In this document: positions 26,483 to 36,816 of the stretch, piece after piece
Numbering within the stretch: position 1 is the first letter of the stretch
Layout of the letters: each line of letters opens with the position of its first letter
Origin: Gammaproteobacteria bacterium
GTDB taxonomy: Bacteria > Pseudomonadota > Gammaproteobacteria > Chromatiales > Chromatiaceae
Length of the DNA stretch: 64,000 nucleotides
Reading direction: 5' to 3'
Assembly: GCA_011390365.1 (NCBI GenBank)
Contig: JAABSM010000013.1
Span: 1-64,000, forward strand
Translations under genes and position numbers: made by a program
Notes under the pieces: generated by a model
What the model was told of the DNA's origin: nothing
What the model saw: only the letters and a program-made list of their open reading frames with translations
Databases searched by the model: none

Positions 26483-29353
26483 CTATTCCGATTGTTGACC
26501 CGAAGCCGAACCCGCTTCCATCAGTTGCCGCCAGATGCCGATCACCCGCTCGCGTGCGGCGGCGAATTCCGCCGCTTGCGCCGGCCCGTCCCGCTGTTGC
26601 AGAACGCGATGGTGGTAGGCATCCCGAAACCGGCGATAGGCATCCGCCAGCACCTCGGCGACACCCTCGCCGAACAACGCCAGCTTGCCGATGACCTCCA
26701 GCAAACGGATGTTGTCGCTCCACTCCAGCAGTTCGGCATGTTGAAAAGCCCAACGCAGAACCGCGTATTGAACCATAAATTCGATGTCCGCGATACCGCC
26801 AGCTCCCTGTTTGAGATCAAAAAACCCCTCCTTGCTCTTGTCCAGGGAGACGCGCATCTTCTCGCGCATCTCGCGGACCTGATCGCGCAGGGCCTGGGGA
26901 TCTCGCTTTTCAGCAAGGATTTGCCGGCGAATCTTCATGAATCGCTCGATCGTCCGTGCGTCCCCGGCCACCGGTCTGGCCCGCACCAGCGCCTGATGCT
27001 CCCAGGTCCAGGCGGACTCCGATTGATAGCGTTCGAAGGCGTCCAGGGAGGGGACCAGCATGCCGGAATTGCCATTCGGGCGCAGACGCATGTCCGCCTC
27101 GTAGAGCTGTCCGGCGGCGGTGCGGGTGGTCAGGATATGCACGATGCGTTGGCCGAAACGGGCGTAAAAGACCTCGTCGGCGACCTCGCGCCCGCCATTG
27201 GTCGCCCCGCCGCCCGGCGCGCCATGCACGAAGACCATGTCGAGATCCGAGCCATAGCCCAACTCGATGCCGCCGAGCTTGCCGTAACCGATCACCGCCA
27301 GCCCGTGACTGCCCTCGGCCACGCCGCTGGGGGCGCCATGCTTGGCGAAGAGGTGCCGCCACGCCTGATCGACCACCCGCTCCAGCACCGCCTCGGCGAT
27401 CCAGGTAAGGTAGTCGCTGACCACCATCACCGGGATCACGTCGGTAATGTCGGCGGCGGCGACCCGCAGCATGTTGCCGTGGGCGAACTGGCGCAGGCGA
27501 TCCATCTGATGTTCGACGTCCTCTGGGGCGACCGCGGAGAGGAGGATCTCCAGCTCCTGGTCAAGGGCCTCGCGCCGCAGCGGGGCGTAGAGGCGACGCG
27601 GGTCGAGGAGTTCGTCGAGCAGGATCGGCTGGCGCGCCAGCCGTTCGATGATCCAGGGACTGGCCGCCGCCAGTCGGATCAGTTGCGACAGGGCGATGGG
27701 GTGCTCCACCAGCAGCGCCAGATAGGCGGTGCGGCGCGCCACCGCCTCCAGCAATCCCAGCACACGCGCCAGGGTAACCGTGGCCTGCTCGGTGGCGCCG
27801 CTGGCGCTCAGGATCAGCGGCATCAATTCATCCATGCGCTCGCGACCGCGTCCGCCCAGGGCGCGACAGGCATGACTGGTGCGAAAGCCCTCCAGCTGCC
27901 GCGCAACCTCATCGCTATCCTCGAAGCCCAGTTGCGCCAGCGTCGCCGCGCCCTCTTCGCCGCTCAACTTGCCCTGCCAAAGATCGAGCAACGGCGCCGC
28001 ATGCTCCTCTTCACCGCCGGCCTGGGGGGCGGCGAAGACCTGATCGAATTGTCCCTGGACCCGGCGGCGATGCTGTTCCAGGTCGATCACAAAAGCGGCC
28101 CAGTCGGCGTAGCCCATGGCGCGAGCGAGGCGCAAGCGGCCCTCGTCATCGCCCGGCAGCAGATGGCTTTGCTCATCCCGCCAGGCCTGGATACGATTCT
28201 CCGCCAGGCGCAGGAATCGGTAGGCCTGGGTCAGTTCGTTGACGGCGAAGTCGGGCATCAGCCCCTTCTTCGCCAGCCTCGCCAGCACCTGCTGGATGGG
28301 ACGGATCTGAAGGTCCGGATCGCGCCCGCCGCGCACCAGCTGGAAGGCCTGGCCGATGAATTCGATCTCGCGGATGCCGCCGGGGCCAAGCTTGATGTTG
28401 GCGTCCATCCCCTTGCGGTGCAGCTCGCGGGCGATCAGCTCCTTCATCTTGCGCAAGGACTCGATGACGCCGAAATCCAGATAGCGGCGGTAGACGAAGG
28501 GGCGCAGCATCGCCATCAGCTCCGCGCCCTTGGCCTGGTCGCCGCCCACCACCCGCGCCTTGATCATGGCGTAGCGCTCCCACTCCCGCGCCTGGGATTG
28601 GTAGTACTCCTCCATGGCGTCGAAGGAGAGGGCGAGGGGGCCGGCGTCGCCGAAGGGGCGCAAGCGGGTATCGACGCGAAACACGAAGCCGTCCACGGTC
28701 TGACTGCCCAGCGCCTTGACCAGCTTCTGGCAAAGGCGGGTGAAGAACTGCTGATTCTCGACGGCGCGACGGCCATCGGTGACGCCGTGCGCCGGGAAGG
28801 TAAAGATCAGGTCGATATCGGAGGAGAGATTGAGCTCACGCGCCCCCAGCTTGCCCATGCCGAGCACCACCAGTTGCTGCACCTCCCCCGCCTTGTCGCG
28901 GGGCGTGCCCTGGCGCTCCGTCTCCCAGGCATAAAGTAGGGCCAGGGCCTGGTCGATGGTGGCATCAGCGAGGGCGGAGAGATCCTCCAGGGTCTCGTCC
29001 AACGCCGCGCGGGTGCTGATGTCCCGCCAGATGATGCGCAGCATCTGGCACTGGCGAAAGCGGCGCAATTGCCGTTGCAGGCCTTGCTCATCGGCGATCC
29101 CTTCGAGCTCGGCCAGCAGACGATCGCTCATTTCGCCGGGTTGATAAGACGTCGTCAGGGCGTGGCTGGCGATCAACTCACCCAGCAGCGAGGGGTTTCG
29201 GCAAGCGGCCTGGGCGACGAACTCGCTGGCTTCGAAGACCCGCTCGCCCTCCGCCGCCCAGTCGCCATCCGTCACCGCGCCGCCATGCGCCTCGTCCCAG
29301 GCCGTCCGCCATTGACGCCACTGATCGCGAGCCCGCTGCCGCAATGGCGTCAT
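26483..29353 (-). CDS. glnE: Bifunctional glutamine synthetase adenylyltransferase/deadenylylase
   Basis: 956 aa. Controls glutamine synthetase by adding or removing AMP. Two nucleotidyltransferase domains are visible: the N-terminal one with LGMGKLGARELNLSSDIDLI and the C-terminal one with IGYGKLGGIELGYGSDLDMV. Each carries a G-x-G...D-x-D active site and is followed by a GlnD-type helical domain (KKGLMPDFAVNELTQAYRFL; GAGGIADIEFMVQY). Start ATG overlaps the upstream methyltransferase stop by 4 bases. glnE-ilvE adjacency is typical of gammaproteobacteria. Confidence 0.97.
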   Translation of the reverse strand: MTPLRQRARDQWRQWRTAWDEAHGGAVTDGDWAAEGERVFEASEFVAQAACRNPSLLGELIASHALTTSYQPGEMSDRLLAELEGIADEQGLQRQLRRFRQCQMLRIIWRDISTRAALDETLEDLSALADATIDQALALLYAWETERQGTPRDKAGEVQQLVVLGMGKLGARELNLSSDIDLIFTFPAHGVTDGRRAVENQQFFTRLCQKLVKALGSQTVDGFVFRVDTRLRPFGDAGPLALSFDAMEEYYQSQAREWERYAMIKARVVGGDQAKGAELMAMLRPFVYRRYLDFGVIESLRKMKELIARELHRKGMDANIKLGPGGIREIEFIGQAFQLVRGGRDPDLQIRPIQQVLARLAKKGLMPDFAVNELTQAYRFLRLAENRIQAWRDEQSHLLPGDDEGRLRLARAMGYADWAAFVIDLEQHRRRVQGQFDQVFAAPQAGGEEEHAAPLLDLWQGKLSGEEGAATLAQLGFEDSDEVARQLEGFRTSHACRALGGRGRERMDELMPLILSASGATEQATVTLARVLGLLEAVARRTAYLALLVEHPIALSQLIRLAAASPWIIERLARQPILLDELLDPRRLYAPLRREALDQELEILLSAVAPEDVEHQMDRLRQFAHGNMLRVAAADITDVIPVMVVSDYLTWIAEAVLERVVDQAWRHLFAKHGAPSGVAEGSHGLAVIGYGKLGGIELGYGSDLDMVFVHGAPGGGATNGGREVADEVFYARFGQRIVHILTTRTAAGQLYEADMRLRPNGNSGMLVPSLDAFERYQSESAWTWEHQALVRARPVAGDARTIERFMKIRRQILAEKRDPQALRDQVREMREKMRVSLDKSKEGFFDLKQGAGGIADIEFMVQYAVLRWAFQHAELLEWSDNIRLLEVIGKLALFGEGVAEVLADAYRRFRDAYHHRVLQQRDGPAQAAEFAAARERVIGIWRQLMEAGSASGQQSE

Positions 29354-30099
29354 GCCCCGCCTCCCGGCTTGACCAGCAGATCGACGCGCATGGGGTTGAG
29401 GAACTCCGCGCCCGCCTCGCCAAGGCGCGCCGCGAAGGCCTCCTTGACCCGGTGATAGAGGGCCTCATCCACTTGGTGGTTGCTGTGGGTGGCGCGCAGG
29501 ATACGCTGCTCGAACTCGCCAAAATCGGCGAAACAGGAGCGGGAGAGAAAGAATCGCTGTTGTCGCGCCGCCAGCAGGCCCCGCTCCACCGCCCCCGCCA
29601 CCGCCGCGAAGGCCGCCTCGCGCACCCGCTGCTCGTCGTTGAAGAGGCGCAGGATTTCGTTGAACTCGCCGGCGAAGACGGGCTCCGAGAGATAGGCCAG
29701 CCCGCCCGGGCGCAAGACCCGGGCGATCTCGTCCATGGCCTGATCCATGGCCTCCATCGGTACGTGATGCAGGGACTTGAGCATGATCACCACATCCGCC
29801 TCGCGGTCGGGCAAGTCGATATGTTGCGCCCCGCCAACGACAAAGGTCACGCCGGGGAGGTCGTCGATGGCCAGGTTCTTGTCGTGCTGTATCTCGTCCA
29901 CCTCGGTGGCGATCACCCGGCGCGGCGCGAAGCGCTCGACCATCATGCGGGTCATGCGCGCCGATCCGCAGCCCAGCTCCACCACCGTGGCGTCCTTGAG
30001 CGGCAACAGTTCGCCCATCAACTCCAGGTCGCTGGAGATAATCCCCGCTTGCGGGTCGCTGATACGCATCGACGCGGCATTCATGGTGGCATCTGTCAC
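29350..30099 (-). CDS. Class I SAM-dependent methyltransferase
   Basis: About 249 aa with a Rossmann methyltransferase core: motif I VVELGCGSARMTRMMV, an acidic residue ending strand 2 (ATEVDEIQ), motif near ADVVIMLKSLHHVP and VLRPGGLAYLSEPVF. It belongs to the Methyltransf_11-like group; substrate unknown. I chose GTG 30099, which overlaps the mltB stop as GTGA. ATG 30084 or 30069 are alternatives. Co-transcribed between mltB and glnE. Confidence 0.8.
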   Translation of the reverse strand: MTDATMNAASMRISDPQAGIISSDLELMGELLPLKDATVVELGCGSARMTRMMVERFAPRRVIATEVDEIQHDKNLAIDDLPGVTFVVGGAQHIDLPDREADVVIMLKSLHHVPMEAMDQAMDEIARVLRPGGLAYLSEPVFAGEFNEILRLFNDEQRVREAAFAAVAGAVERGLLAARQQRFFLSRSCFADFGEFEQRILRATHSNHQVDEALYHRVKEAFAARLGEAGAEFLNPMRVDLLVKPGGGA

Positions 30100-31112
30100 G
30101 GTTCGGGCCTGCGCAGGTCGAACGATGGCGCCCCGGTGTACGCACCTCGAATCGCCTCGCTGAGCTGGGTCACCGCCATGGCGTAGAGATTGCTGTGGTT
30201 GTAGCGGGTGATGACATAGAAATTGTCGCAACCCAGCCAGTATTCATCCCCCTGCCTCCCTTCGAGGCGAATCAGGCTCGCCTTGTCGCAACGCGCATCC
30301 TGCCTTTCCGGGGTGATGCCCGCCTCGGCGAATTGCGCGAGGGTGAAGGTGGGTTTCATCCCCGCCTCCACGAAATCGGTATGAGAGGAATTCGCGCCCT
30401 GGGCGCGGCTGGTGATGGTCATGCCTTGCCGCCAGCCGTGGCGATGCAGGTAGTTGGCGACGCTGCCGATGGCGTCGGCGACACTGTCAAGGAGGTCGAT
30501 GCGTCCATCACCGTCGAAGTCGATGGCGTACTCCCGGTAGCTGCTGGGGATGAACTGCCCCAAGCCGATGGCGCCGGCGTAGGAACCCTTGACCGTGCCG
30601 GGATCAAGCGCCTGCTCTCCGACCAGCAACAGGAACGCCTCCAGCTCGCCACGGAAGAATTCGCCGCGCCTGGGATAACCGAAACCCAGCGTCGCCAGTG
30701 CGTCGATCACCCGGTAATTGCCGGTATAGCCGCCATACAGGGTCTCCACGCCGATGATGGCGACGATCACCTCGGCGGGTACGCCGAAGCGCTCCTCGGC
30801 GCGGGTCAGCAGATCCCGGTGGCGCTTCCAGAATGCCTCCCCGCCCTCGATGCGTTTCGGCGTCAGGAAAATCTCGCGATACGCATGCCAGGGCTTGCCC
30901 TCCGCCGGCCGGGTAATGGCGTCGATGATACCCTGCTTGTAGACGCTAGCGTCCAGGGCGCGCTGGAGCAGCGCCTCGTCAAAGCCATGTCGGGCGATCA
31001 TCTCGGCGCGAAAGCGCTCCTTGTGGCGCTGGTAATCGTCGGGCGGCGCGGCGTTGCCGAGCGCGGGAAAAAGGAGCAGGATCAGGAACAGGGAAAAAAG
31101 GCGTTTTTGCAT
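30096..31112 (-). CDS. mltB: Lytic murein transglycosylase B
   Basis: 338 aa. Cleaves peptidoglycan glycan strands with formation of 1,6-anhydro-MurNAc. Cleavable signal peptide (LFSLFLILLLFPALGNAAPP). There is no lipobox Cys, so a soluble periplasmic form is expected, unlike the outer-membrane lipoprotein of E. coli. The catalytic Glu is in AIIGVETLYGGYTGNY. GSYAGAIGLGQFIPSSY, an EF-hand-like DFDGDGRIDLL and the C-terminal GCDNFYVITRYNHSNLYA follow. Located after rodA in the elongasome cluster, consistent with wall growth. Confidence 0.95.
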   Translation of the reverse strand: MQKRLFSLFLILLLFPALGNAAPPDDYQRHKERFRAEMIARHGFDEALLQRALDASVYKQGIIDAITRPAEGKPWHAYREIFLTPKRIEGGEAFWKRHRDLLTRAEERFGVPAEVIVAIIGVETLYGGYTGNYRVIDALATLGFGYPRRGEFFRGELEAFLLLVGEQALDPGTVKGSYAGAIGLGQFIPSSYREYAIDFDGDGRIDLLDSVADAIGSVANYLHRHGWRQGMTITSRAQGANSSHTDFVEAGMKPTFTLAQFAEAGITPERQDARCDKASLIRLEGRQGDEYWLGCDNFYVITRYNHSNLYAMAVTQLSEAIRGAYTGAPSFDLRRPEP

Positions 31113-31122
31113 AGAGAGCGCT

Positions 31123-32259
31123 CTAACCGGTTAACAGACGACGGTGGGTCTGAATCGACATCAGGATACCGAAACCCGCCATGATGGTCACCATCGAGGT
31201 GCCGCCATAGCTTACCAGCGGCAGGGGCACCCCAACCACCGGCAGGATGCCGCTGACCATGCCGGCGTTGACGAACAGATAGACGAAAAACACCAGGATC
31301 AAGGATCCACCCAGCAGGCGGCCAAAGGTATCCTGGGCCTGGGTCGCAATATACAGCCCGCGGAAGATGATGAACAGGTAGAGGGCCAGCAAAATGAGCA
31401 CCCCGTTGAGCCCAAACTCCTCGGAGATCACCGCGAAGATGAAATCCGTGGTGCGCTCGGGAAGAAATTCCAGTTGGGACTGGGTTCCATTCAGCCAGCC
31501 CTTGCCGTAGAGCCCGCCAGAGCCGATGGCGATCTTCGACTGAATGATGTGGTAGCCTGTGCCGAGGGGATCCCGCTCCGGATCGATGAAGGTCAGCACC
31601 CGATTGCGCTGGTATTCGCGCATGCCCCACTCCCACACCGCCCAGGCCAGCGGAATGGCGGCCAGCACCAGTCCGCTGATGAAGCGCCAGCTGAGACCGG
31701 CGAGGAAGAGGGCGAAGATGCCGGCGCTGGCCACCAGCAGCGAGGTTCCCAGATCAGGCTGTCTGGCGATCAGCAGCACCGGGATCACGATCATCAGCGC
31801 GGCGGCGATGAGCCGACCCCAGCTTGGCGGCAGACGTTTTTCGGCGAGGAACCAGGCCAGCATCAAGGGCATCGCGATCTTGGTCAGTTCGGAAGGCTGA
31901 AAACGAAAGAAGCCGAGATCGAGCCAGCGCTGGGCGCCCTTGCCCACCTCGCCCGCCACCAGTACCGCCACCAGCATCCCCACCGCCACGACATAGACCC
32001 AGGGCGCCCAGCGCCTGAGCAGGGCCGGCGGGATCTGGGCGATGAACAGCAGCAGCAGCAGCCCGATGCCGATACGCACCAGCTGGCGCTTGAGCAGCGC
32101 CATGTCCTCGCCGCCGGCGCTGTAGAGGACCCCCAGGCCGATCGCGCACAGCAGCAGCAGGCCGGTGAGCAGCGGCAGATCGAGGTGGATCCCGGCCAGC
32201 AGCCCCTCGCTTCGGGTAGGGTCCGACTCCTTGAGTCCGCTCGGATAGTATCCCGCCAT
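31123..32259 (-). CDS. rodA: Rod-shape peptidoglycan glycosyltransferase RodA
   Basis: 378-aa SEDS family polytopic membrane protein that polymerises lipid II with PBP2. About ten hydrophobic helices are visible. The SEDS hallmark WLDLGFFRFQPSELTKIAM, TYHI-like GTGYHIIQSKIAIGSGG and the C-terminal GVPLPLVSYGGTSM are present. Lies one base downstream of mrdA, the usual pair. Confidence 0.96.
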   Translation of the reverse strand: MAGYYPSGLKESDPTRSEGLLAGIHLDLPLLTGLLLLCAIGLGVLYSAGGEDMALLKRQLVRIGIGLLLLLFIAQIPPALLRRWAPWVYVVAVGMLVAVLVAGEVGKGAQRWLDLGFFRFQPSELTKIAMPLMLAWFLAEKRLPPSWGRLIAAALMIVIPVLLIARQPDLGTSLLVASAGIFALFLAGLSWRFISGLVLAAIPLAWAVWEWGMREYQRNRVLTFIDPERDPLGTGYHIIQSKIAIGSGGLYGKGWLNGTQSQLEFLPERTTDFIFAVISEEFGLNGVLILLALYLFIIFRGLYIATQAQDTFGRLLGGSLILVFFVYLFVNAGMVSGILPVVGVPLPLVSYGGTSMVTIMAGFGILMSIQTHRRLLTG

Positions 32260-32260
32260 G

Positions 32261-34099
32261 TCACTCCCCCTTCAGATAGCGGGCCATCATGCGCCCCGCG
32301 ATCGGCGCCGCCACCGCGCCGCCATGGCCGCCGTTCTCGACGATCACCGCCACCGCGATACGCGGCGACTCCACCGGCGCGAAGGCGATGAAGAGGGCGT
32401 GATCCCGCATCTTCTTGGGCACCTCCTCCTCGTTGTACTCCTCATCCTGTCCCACCGTGAACACCTGCGCGGTACCGGTCTTGCCGGCGATCCCGTAATC
32501 CTCGCTCTGAATGCGGCGGGCGGTGCCTCGAGGGTTTTCCACCACTTCTACCATGGAGTGAATCACGTTGTCCCAATTCTCGCGATCCGAGATCGGCACC
32601 TCGAACACCGCCTCTTCATAACCGCTGGAGCGGACGCGGCCATCGGGGCCGCGCAGCGCCCTGACCACATGGGGACGATAGCGCACGCCGCCGGAGGCGA
32701 GGGTAGCGGTGGCGGTGGCCAACTCCAGCGGCGTGGAGAGAAAATAGCCCTGGCCTATGCCCATGATCAGGGTCTCGCCGGGATACCAGGGCATGTTGCG
32801 GGCGCTGCGCTTCCATTCGGGAGAGGGGAGCAACCCGCCCAGCTCCCCGGTCACGTCGACGCCGGCGCGACGCCCGAAACCAAACCAGGCGAGAAAGTCG
32901 TGCATCCGCTGCACCCCGAGACGATGGGCCAGGTCATAGAAATAGACATCACAGGACTGGATCACCGCATCGGCCAGATGCATCCAGCCATGCCCCCCCT
33001 TCTTCCAGTCGCGATAGCGGTGCTGATGATTGGGGAGACGGTAGAAACCCGGACACCAGGTGCGCTCTTCGTAGCTGATGACGCCGCTCTCCAGCCCCAG
33101 CAGCCCGACGAAGGGCTTGGTAGTGGAGCCCGGCGGATAACGCCCGCGCAAGGCACGGTTGAAGAGGGGCTGGTCCGGCGAATCCTGGAGCGCACGGTAG
33201 TCGCGGCTGGAGATGCCTTCGACAAACAGATTGGTCTCGAATCCGGGCTTGCTCACCATCGCCAGAATGGCGCCGTTGCTGGGATCGATGGCGACCGCCG
33301 CGCCGTTTTCTTCGCCAAACGCGGCCAGGGTCTCCCGTTGCAGGTCGAGATCCAGGGCCAGATGCAGATCCTCCCCGGGAGTCGGCGGCCGCTCCTCCAG
33401 CACCTTGACGACCCGACCGAAGGCGTTGACCTCAACCCGTTGCAGCCCCACCTCGCCATGCAACTGGGCCTCATAGTAGCGCTCCACGCCGGTCTTGCCG
33501 ATGTGGGTAGTGCCGCTGTAGGCGGACTCTTCGATTCGCTGGAGATCCCGCTCACTGATACGTCCGACATAGCCCACCACATGGGAGGTCTCCACGCCAT
33601 GCGGATAGTAGCGCAGCAGCTTGGCCTCGATATCCACGCCGGGGAAGCGATGGCGATTCACCGAGAAGGCGGCCACCTCCCGCTCGGCGAGAATCGAGCG
33701 TATCGGCACGTTCTCGAAGCGCCGGCGCTGCCGACGCAGGCGCTCGAAACGGGCGATATCCTCCTCCTCGATGGTGACGACCTCTCCCAGTCGCGTGAGC
33801 AGTGCATCCAGATCAGCCACCTTCTCGGGCACCACCACCAAGCTGTGCACGGGAATATTCTCCGCCAGGATCCTGCCCCGGCGATCATAGATCAACCCCC
33901 GGGTCGGCGGCAACGGCTGCACCTTTACGCGGTTTTCCGTCGACATCTCGGAAAAGTATTGATGCTGGTCGATCTGCAGGTAGACAAGGCGCACGACCAG
34001 CCCGCCCAGCAGCAGCAGGATGAAGAATACCGCCTGCCACACCCGCGCGACGAACAGGCGGGTCTCCCGGTGATGGTCCTTGAAGCTCTCGATACCCAT
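32261..34099 (-). CDS. mrdA: Penicillin-binding protein 2 (peptidoglycan D,D-transpeptidase)
   Basis: 612 aa. Elongation-specific transpeptidase in the inner membrane. N-terminal anchor helix (~20-42), pedestal domain with RGLIYDRRGRILAENIP, then the transpeptidase domain with active S325-x-x-K328 (PPGSTTKPF), S382-C-D (QSCDVYFYDL, the SxN/D motif) and K540-T-G (AGKTGTAQ). Length is normal. The gene order mreD-mrdA-rodA is the conserved elongasome order. Confidence 0.97.
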   Translation of the reverse strand: MGIESFKDHHRETRLFVARVWQAVFFILLLLGGLVVRLVYLQIDQHQYFSEMSTENRVKVQPLPPTRGLIYDRRGRILAENIPVHSLVVVPEKVADLDALLTRLGEVVTIEEEDIARFERLRRQRRRFENVPIRSILAEREVAAFSVNRHRFPGVDIEAKLLRYYPHGVETSHVVGYVGRISERDLQRIEESAYSGTTHIGKTGVERYYEAQLHGEVGLQRVEVNAFGRVVKVLEERPPTPGEDLHLALDLDLQRETLAAFGEENGAAVAIDPSNGAILAMVSKPGFETNLFVEGISSRDYRALQDSPDQPLFNRALRGRYPPGSTTKPFVGLLGLESGVISYEERTWCPGFYRLPNHQHRYRDWKKGGHGWMHLADAVIQSCDVYFYDLAHRLGVQRMHDFLAWFGFGRRAGVDVTGELGGLLPSPEWKRSARNMPWYPGETLIMGIGQGYFLSTPLELATATATLASGGVRYRPHVVRALRGPDGRVRSSGYEEAVFEVPISDRENWDNVIHSMVEVVENPRGTARRIQSEDYGIAGKTGTAQVFTVGQDEEYNEEEVPKKMRDHALFIAFAPVESPRIAVAVIVENGGHGGAVAAPIAGRMMARYLKGE

Positions 34100-34117
34100 G
34101 CGTGCCCAACCCGAGGA

Positions 34118-34597
34118 TCAGGAGACGAAACGCCGGCGCACATCCCGCATCAGGATGAAGACCCACGGCCAGAACAGGATCGCGACGAAGGGCGCCAACC
34201 AGTAGTCGAAGTACGGCAGAGGCTGGTGGGTTATACCCATGCCCCAGAAGCCGATGGCGCGCTCCAGCAACAGCAGTGGCAGGATCATCAGCGACTGCTG
34301 CCACAGCGGAAAAAGACGCATGCGCAGATGGGTCTGATGCACCACATAACCGACCAACGAGAGGCCGATGGCGTGCTGCCCCAGCAGGGTGCCGCTCACC
34401 ACATCCATGGCGATGCCCAGGAACCAGGCGCTGGCCACGCCGACGCGCTGGGGCAACGCCATCACCCAGTAGATCAGCACCAGAATGTACCAGGATGGCC
34501 TGAAGGGGCGCGCCCATTCGGGGATGGGCATGATGGTCAGCAACACCCCGATCAGCATGGTGATGAAGATCACCAAGCCGCCTCGCCGCCTATCCAT
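34118..34597 (-). CDS. mreD: Rod shape-determining protein MreD
   Basis: 159-aa integral membrane protein with about five hydrophobic helices (GLVIFITMLIGVLLTIMP, SWYILVLIYWVMALP, FLGIAMDVVSGTLLGQHA, LMILPLLLL, APFVAILFWPWVFILM). The FLGIAMDVVSG...LGQHAIGLSLVGY segment is the family signature. I chose ATG 34597, which overlaps the mreC end by 8 bases; longer frames upstream run through the mreC coding region out of frame. Confidence 0.93.
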   Translation of the reverse strand: MDRRRGGLVIFITMLIGVLLTIMPIPEWARPFRPSWYILVLIYWVMALPQRVGVASAWFLGIAMDVVSGTLLGQHAIGLSLVGYVVHQTHLRMRLFPLWQQSLMILPLLLLERAIGFWGMGITHQPLPYFDYWLAPFVAILFWPWVFILMRDVRRRFVS

Positions 34598-35576
34598 CAC
34601 CCTCACCCTCCTCGCCCTGCCCATCGGCGGGGCCACCCTCCCCCTCCAGCAAGGCGGCGGGCCCATCCCGCTCGCTGGGATCCAGGGACCATACCAGCAG
34701 CACCTCCATGATGCGATCGAGCCTGGCGATCGGTTCCGCGATGACGGCGGAGAAGGGGGCGCCGGGGCGACGCTCGACACTGACCACCCGCGCCACCGGA
34801 TAGCCCGCGGGAAAATGCCGCCCCATGCCCGAGGTCACCAACAGGTCCCCCACCTGAAAGTCGGTATTATTGGGCAGATAGGGGAGCGCCAACCGTCGGA
34901 TCTTGCCGGTTCCCACGGCGATGGTGCGTAATCCGGTGCGGTGATTGCGTACCGGCAGGGCGTGGGCGGCGTCGGTGATCATCAGTACCGTCGCGGTAAA
35001 TGGCGTCACCTCTACCACCTGACCGATCACCGCATCCGCATCCAGCACCGCCTGGCCCACATAGACCCCGGAACGACTCCCCTTGTCCACCAGCACCTGC
35101 TGCCGGTAGGGGGCGAGATCCACCGCCATCAGTTCGGCGATGAGCACCCGCTCCCCCACCTTGAAGGAGGTGCCCAGCAGCCCGCGCAGACGCATGTTCT
35201 CCGCCTCCAGCGCCAACAGCTTCTGTTGCTGGGCGTTGAGTTTGAGGTTTTCGGAAGCCAGGTGGGCATTCTCCCACAGCAGTTCGCGGCGGCTCGCCAG
35301 CGTCTCGCTGGCCCACTCCGCCAGCGCGATCGGCGAATCCGCCAACCATTGCAGGGGGTAGAGGAGGGTAGCGAAGGTGCTGCGCACCACCCTCAGGTGG
35401 TCATAGCGATGATCCACCGCCATCAGCACCGCGGAAGCCACGAACGCCAGCACCAGGCGAGCGGTCGGCGAAGGGCCTTGTTGGAAAATCGGTTTAATCG
35501 CTAAACAGCCTCGACAAGAGATGTGGACGCCCGCGCCCGCGGGCCCGGGCATCGCCATGACGATGCCTTGGGTCAT
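34590..35576 (-). CDS. mreC: Rod shape-determining protein MreC
   Basis: Periplasmic elongasome scaffold activating PBP2. One N-terminal membrane helix (LVLAFVASAVLMAVDH), a coiled coil (LLWENAHLASENLKLNAQQQ), then the beta-domain with AELMAVDLAPYRQQVLVDKG, GVYVGQAVLDADAVIGQVVE, DLLVTSGMGRHFPAGYPVA. The C terminus is Gly/Glu-rich. The start is uncertain: the family-typical IKPIF...Q sequence is preceded by an unusual 27-residue extension, and no ATG/GTG/TTG stands right before it, so 35576 is a formal start. Confidence 0.9.
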   Translation of the reverse strand: MTQGIVMAMPGPAGAGVHISCRGCLAIKPIFQQGPSPTARLVLAFVASAVLMAVDHRYDHLRVVRSTFATLLYPLQWLADSPIALAEWASETLASRRELLWENAHLASENLKLNAQQQKLLALEAENMRLRGLLGTSFKVGERVLIAELMAVDLAPYRQQVLVDKGSRSGVYVGQAVLDADAVIGQVVEVTPFTATVLMITDAAHALPVRNHRTGLRTIAVGTGKIRRLALPYLPNNTDFQVGDLLVTSGMGRHFPAGYPVARVVSVERRPGAPFSAVIAEPIARLDRIMEVLLVWSLDPSERDGPAALLEGEGGPADGQGEEGEGDG

Positions 35577-35619
35577 CGCGAGACGTCGCCAAACCAGGGA
35601 TTCCTCGCGACAGGACGAG

Positions 35620-36786
<1,167 letters not shown>

Positions 36787-36816
36787 TCAAAGGGAAGCCG
36801 GTGTGACCGGCATCAT

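Noticed and set aside
26396-28939. 847-codon open frame on the plus strand
   Set aside because: It lies antisense to the well-supported glnE gene. Its composition is that of a GC-rich codon shadow (many His, Gln, Gly, Leu) with no recognisable domain.
32258-34711. 817-codon open frame on the plus strand
   Set aside because: Antisense to mrdA and mreD, whose catalytic motifs are intact; no family resemblance.
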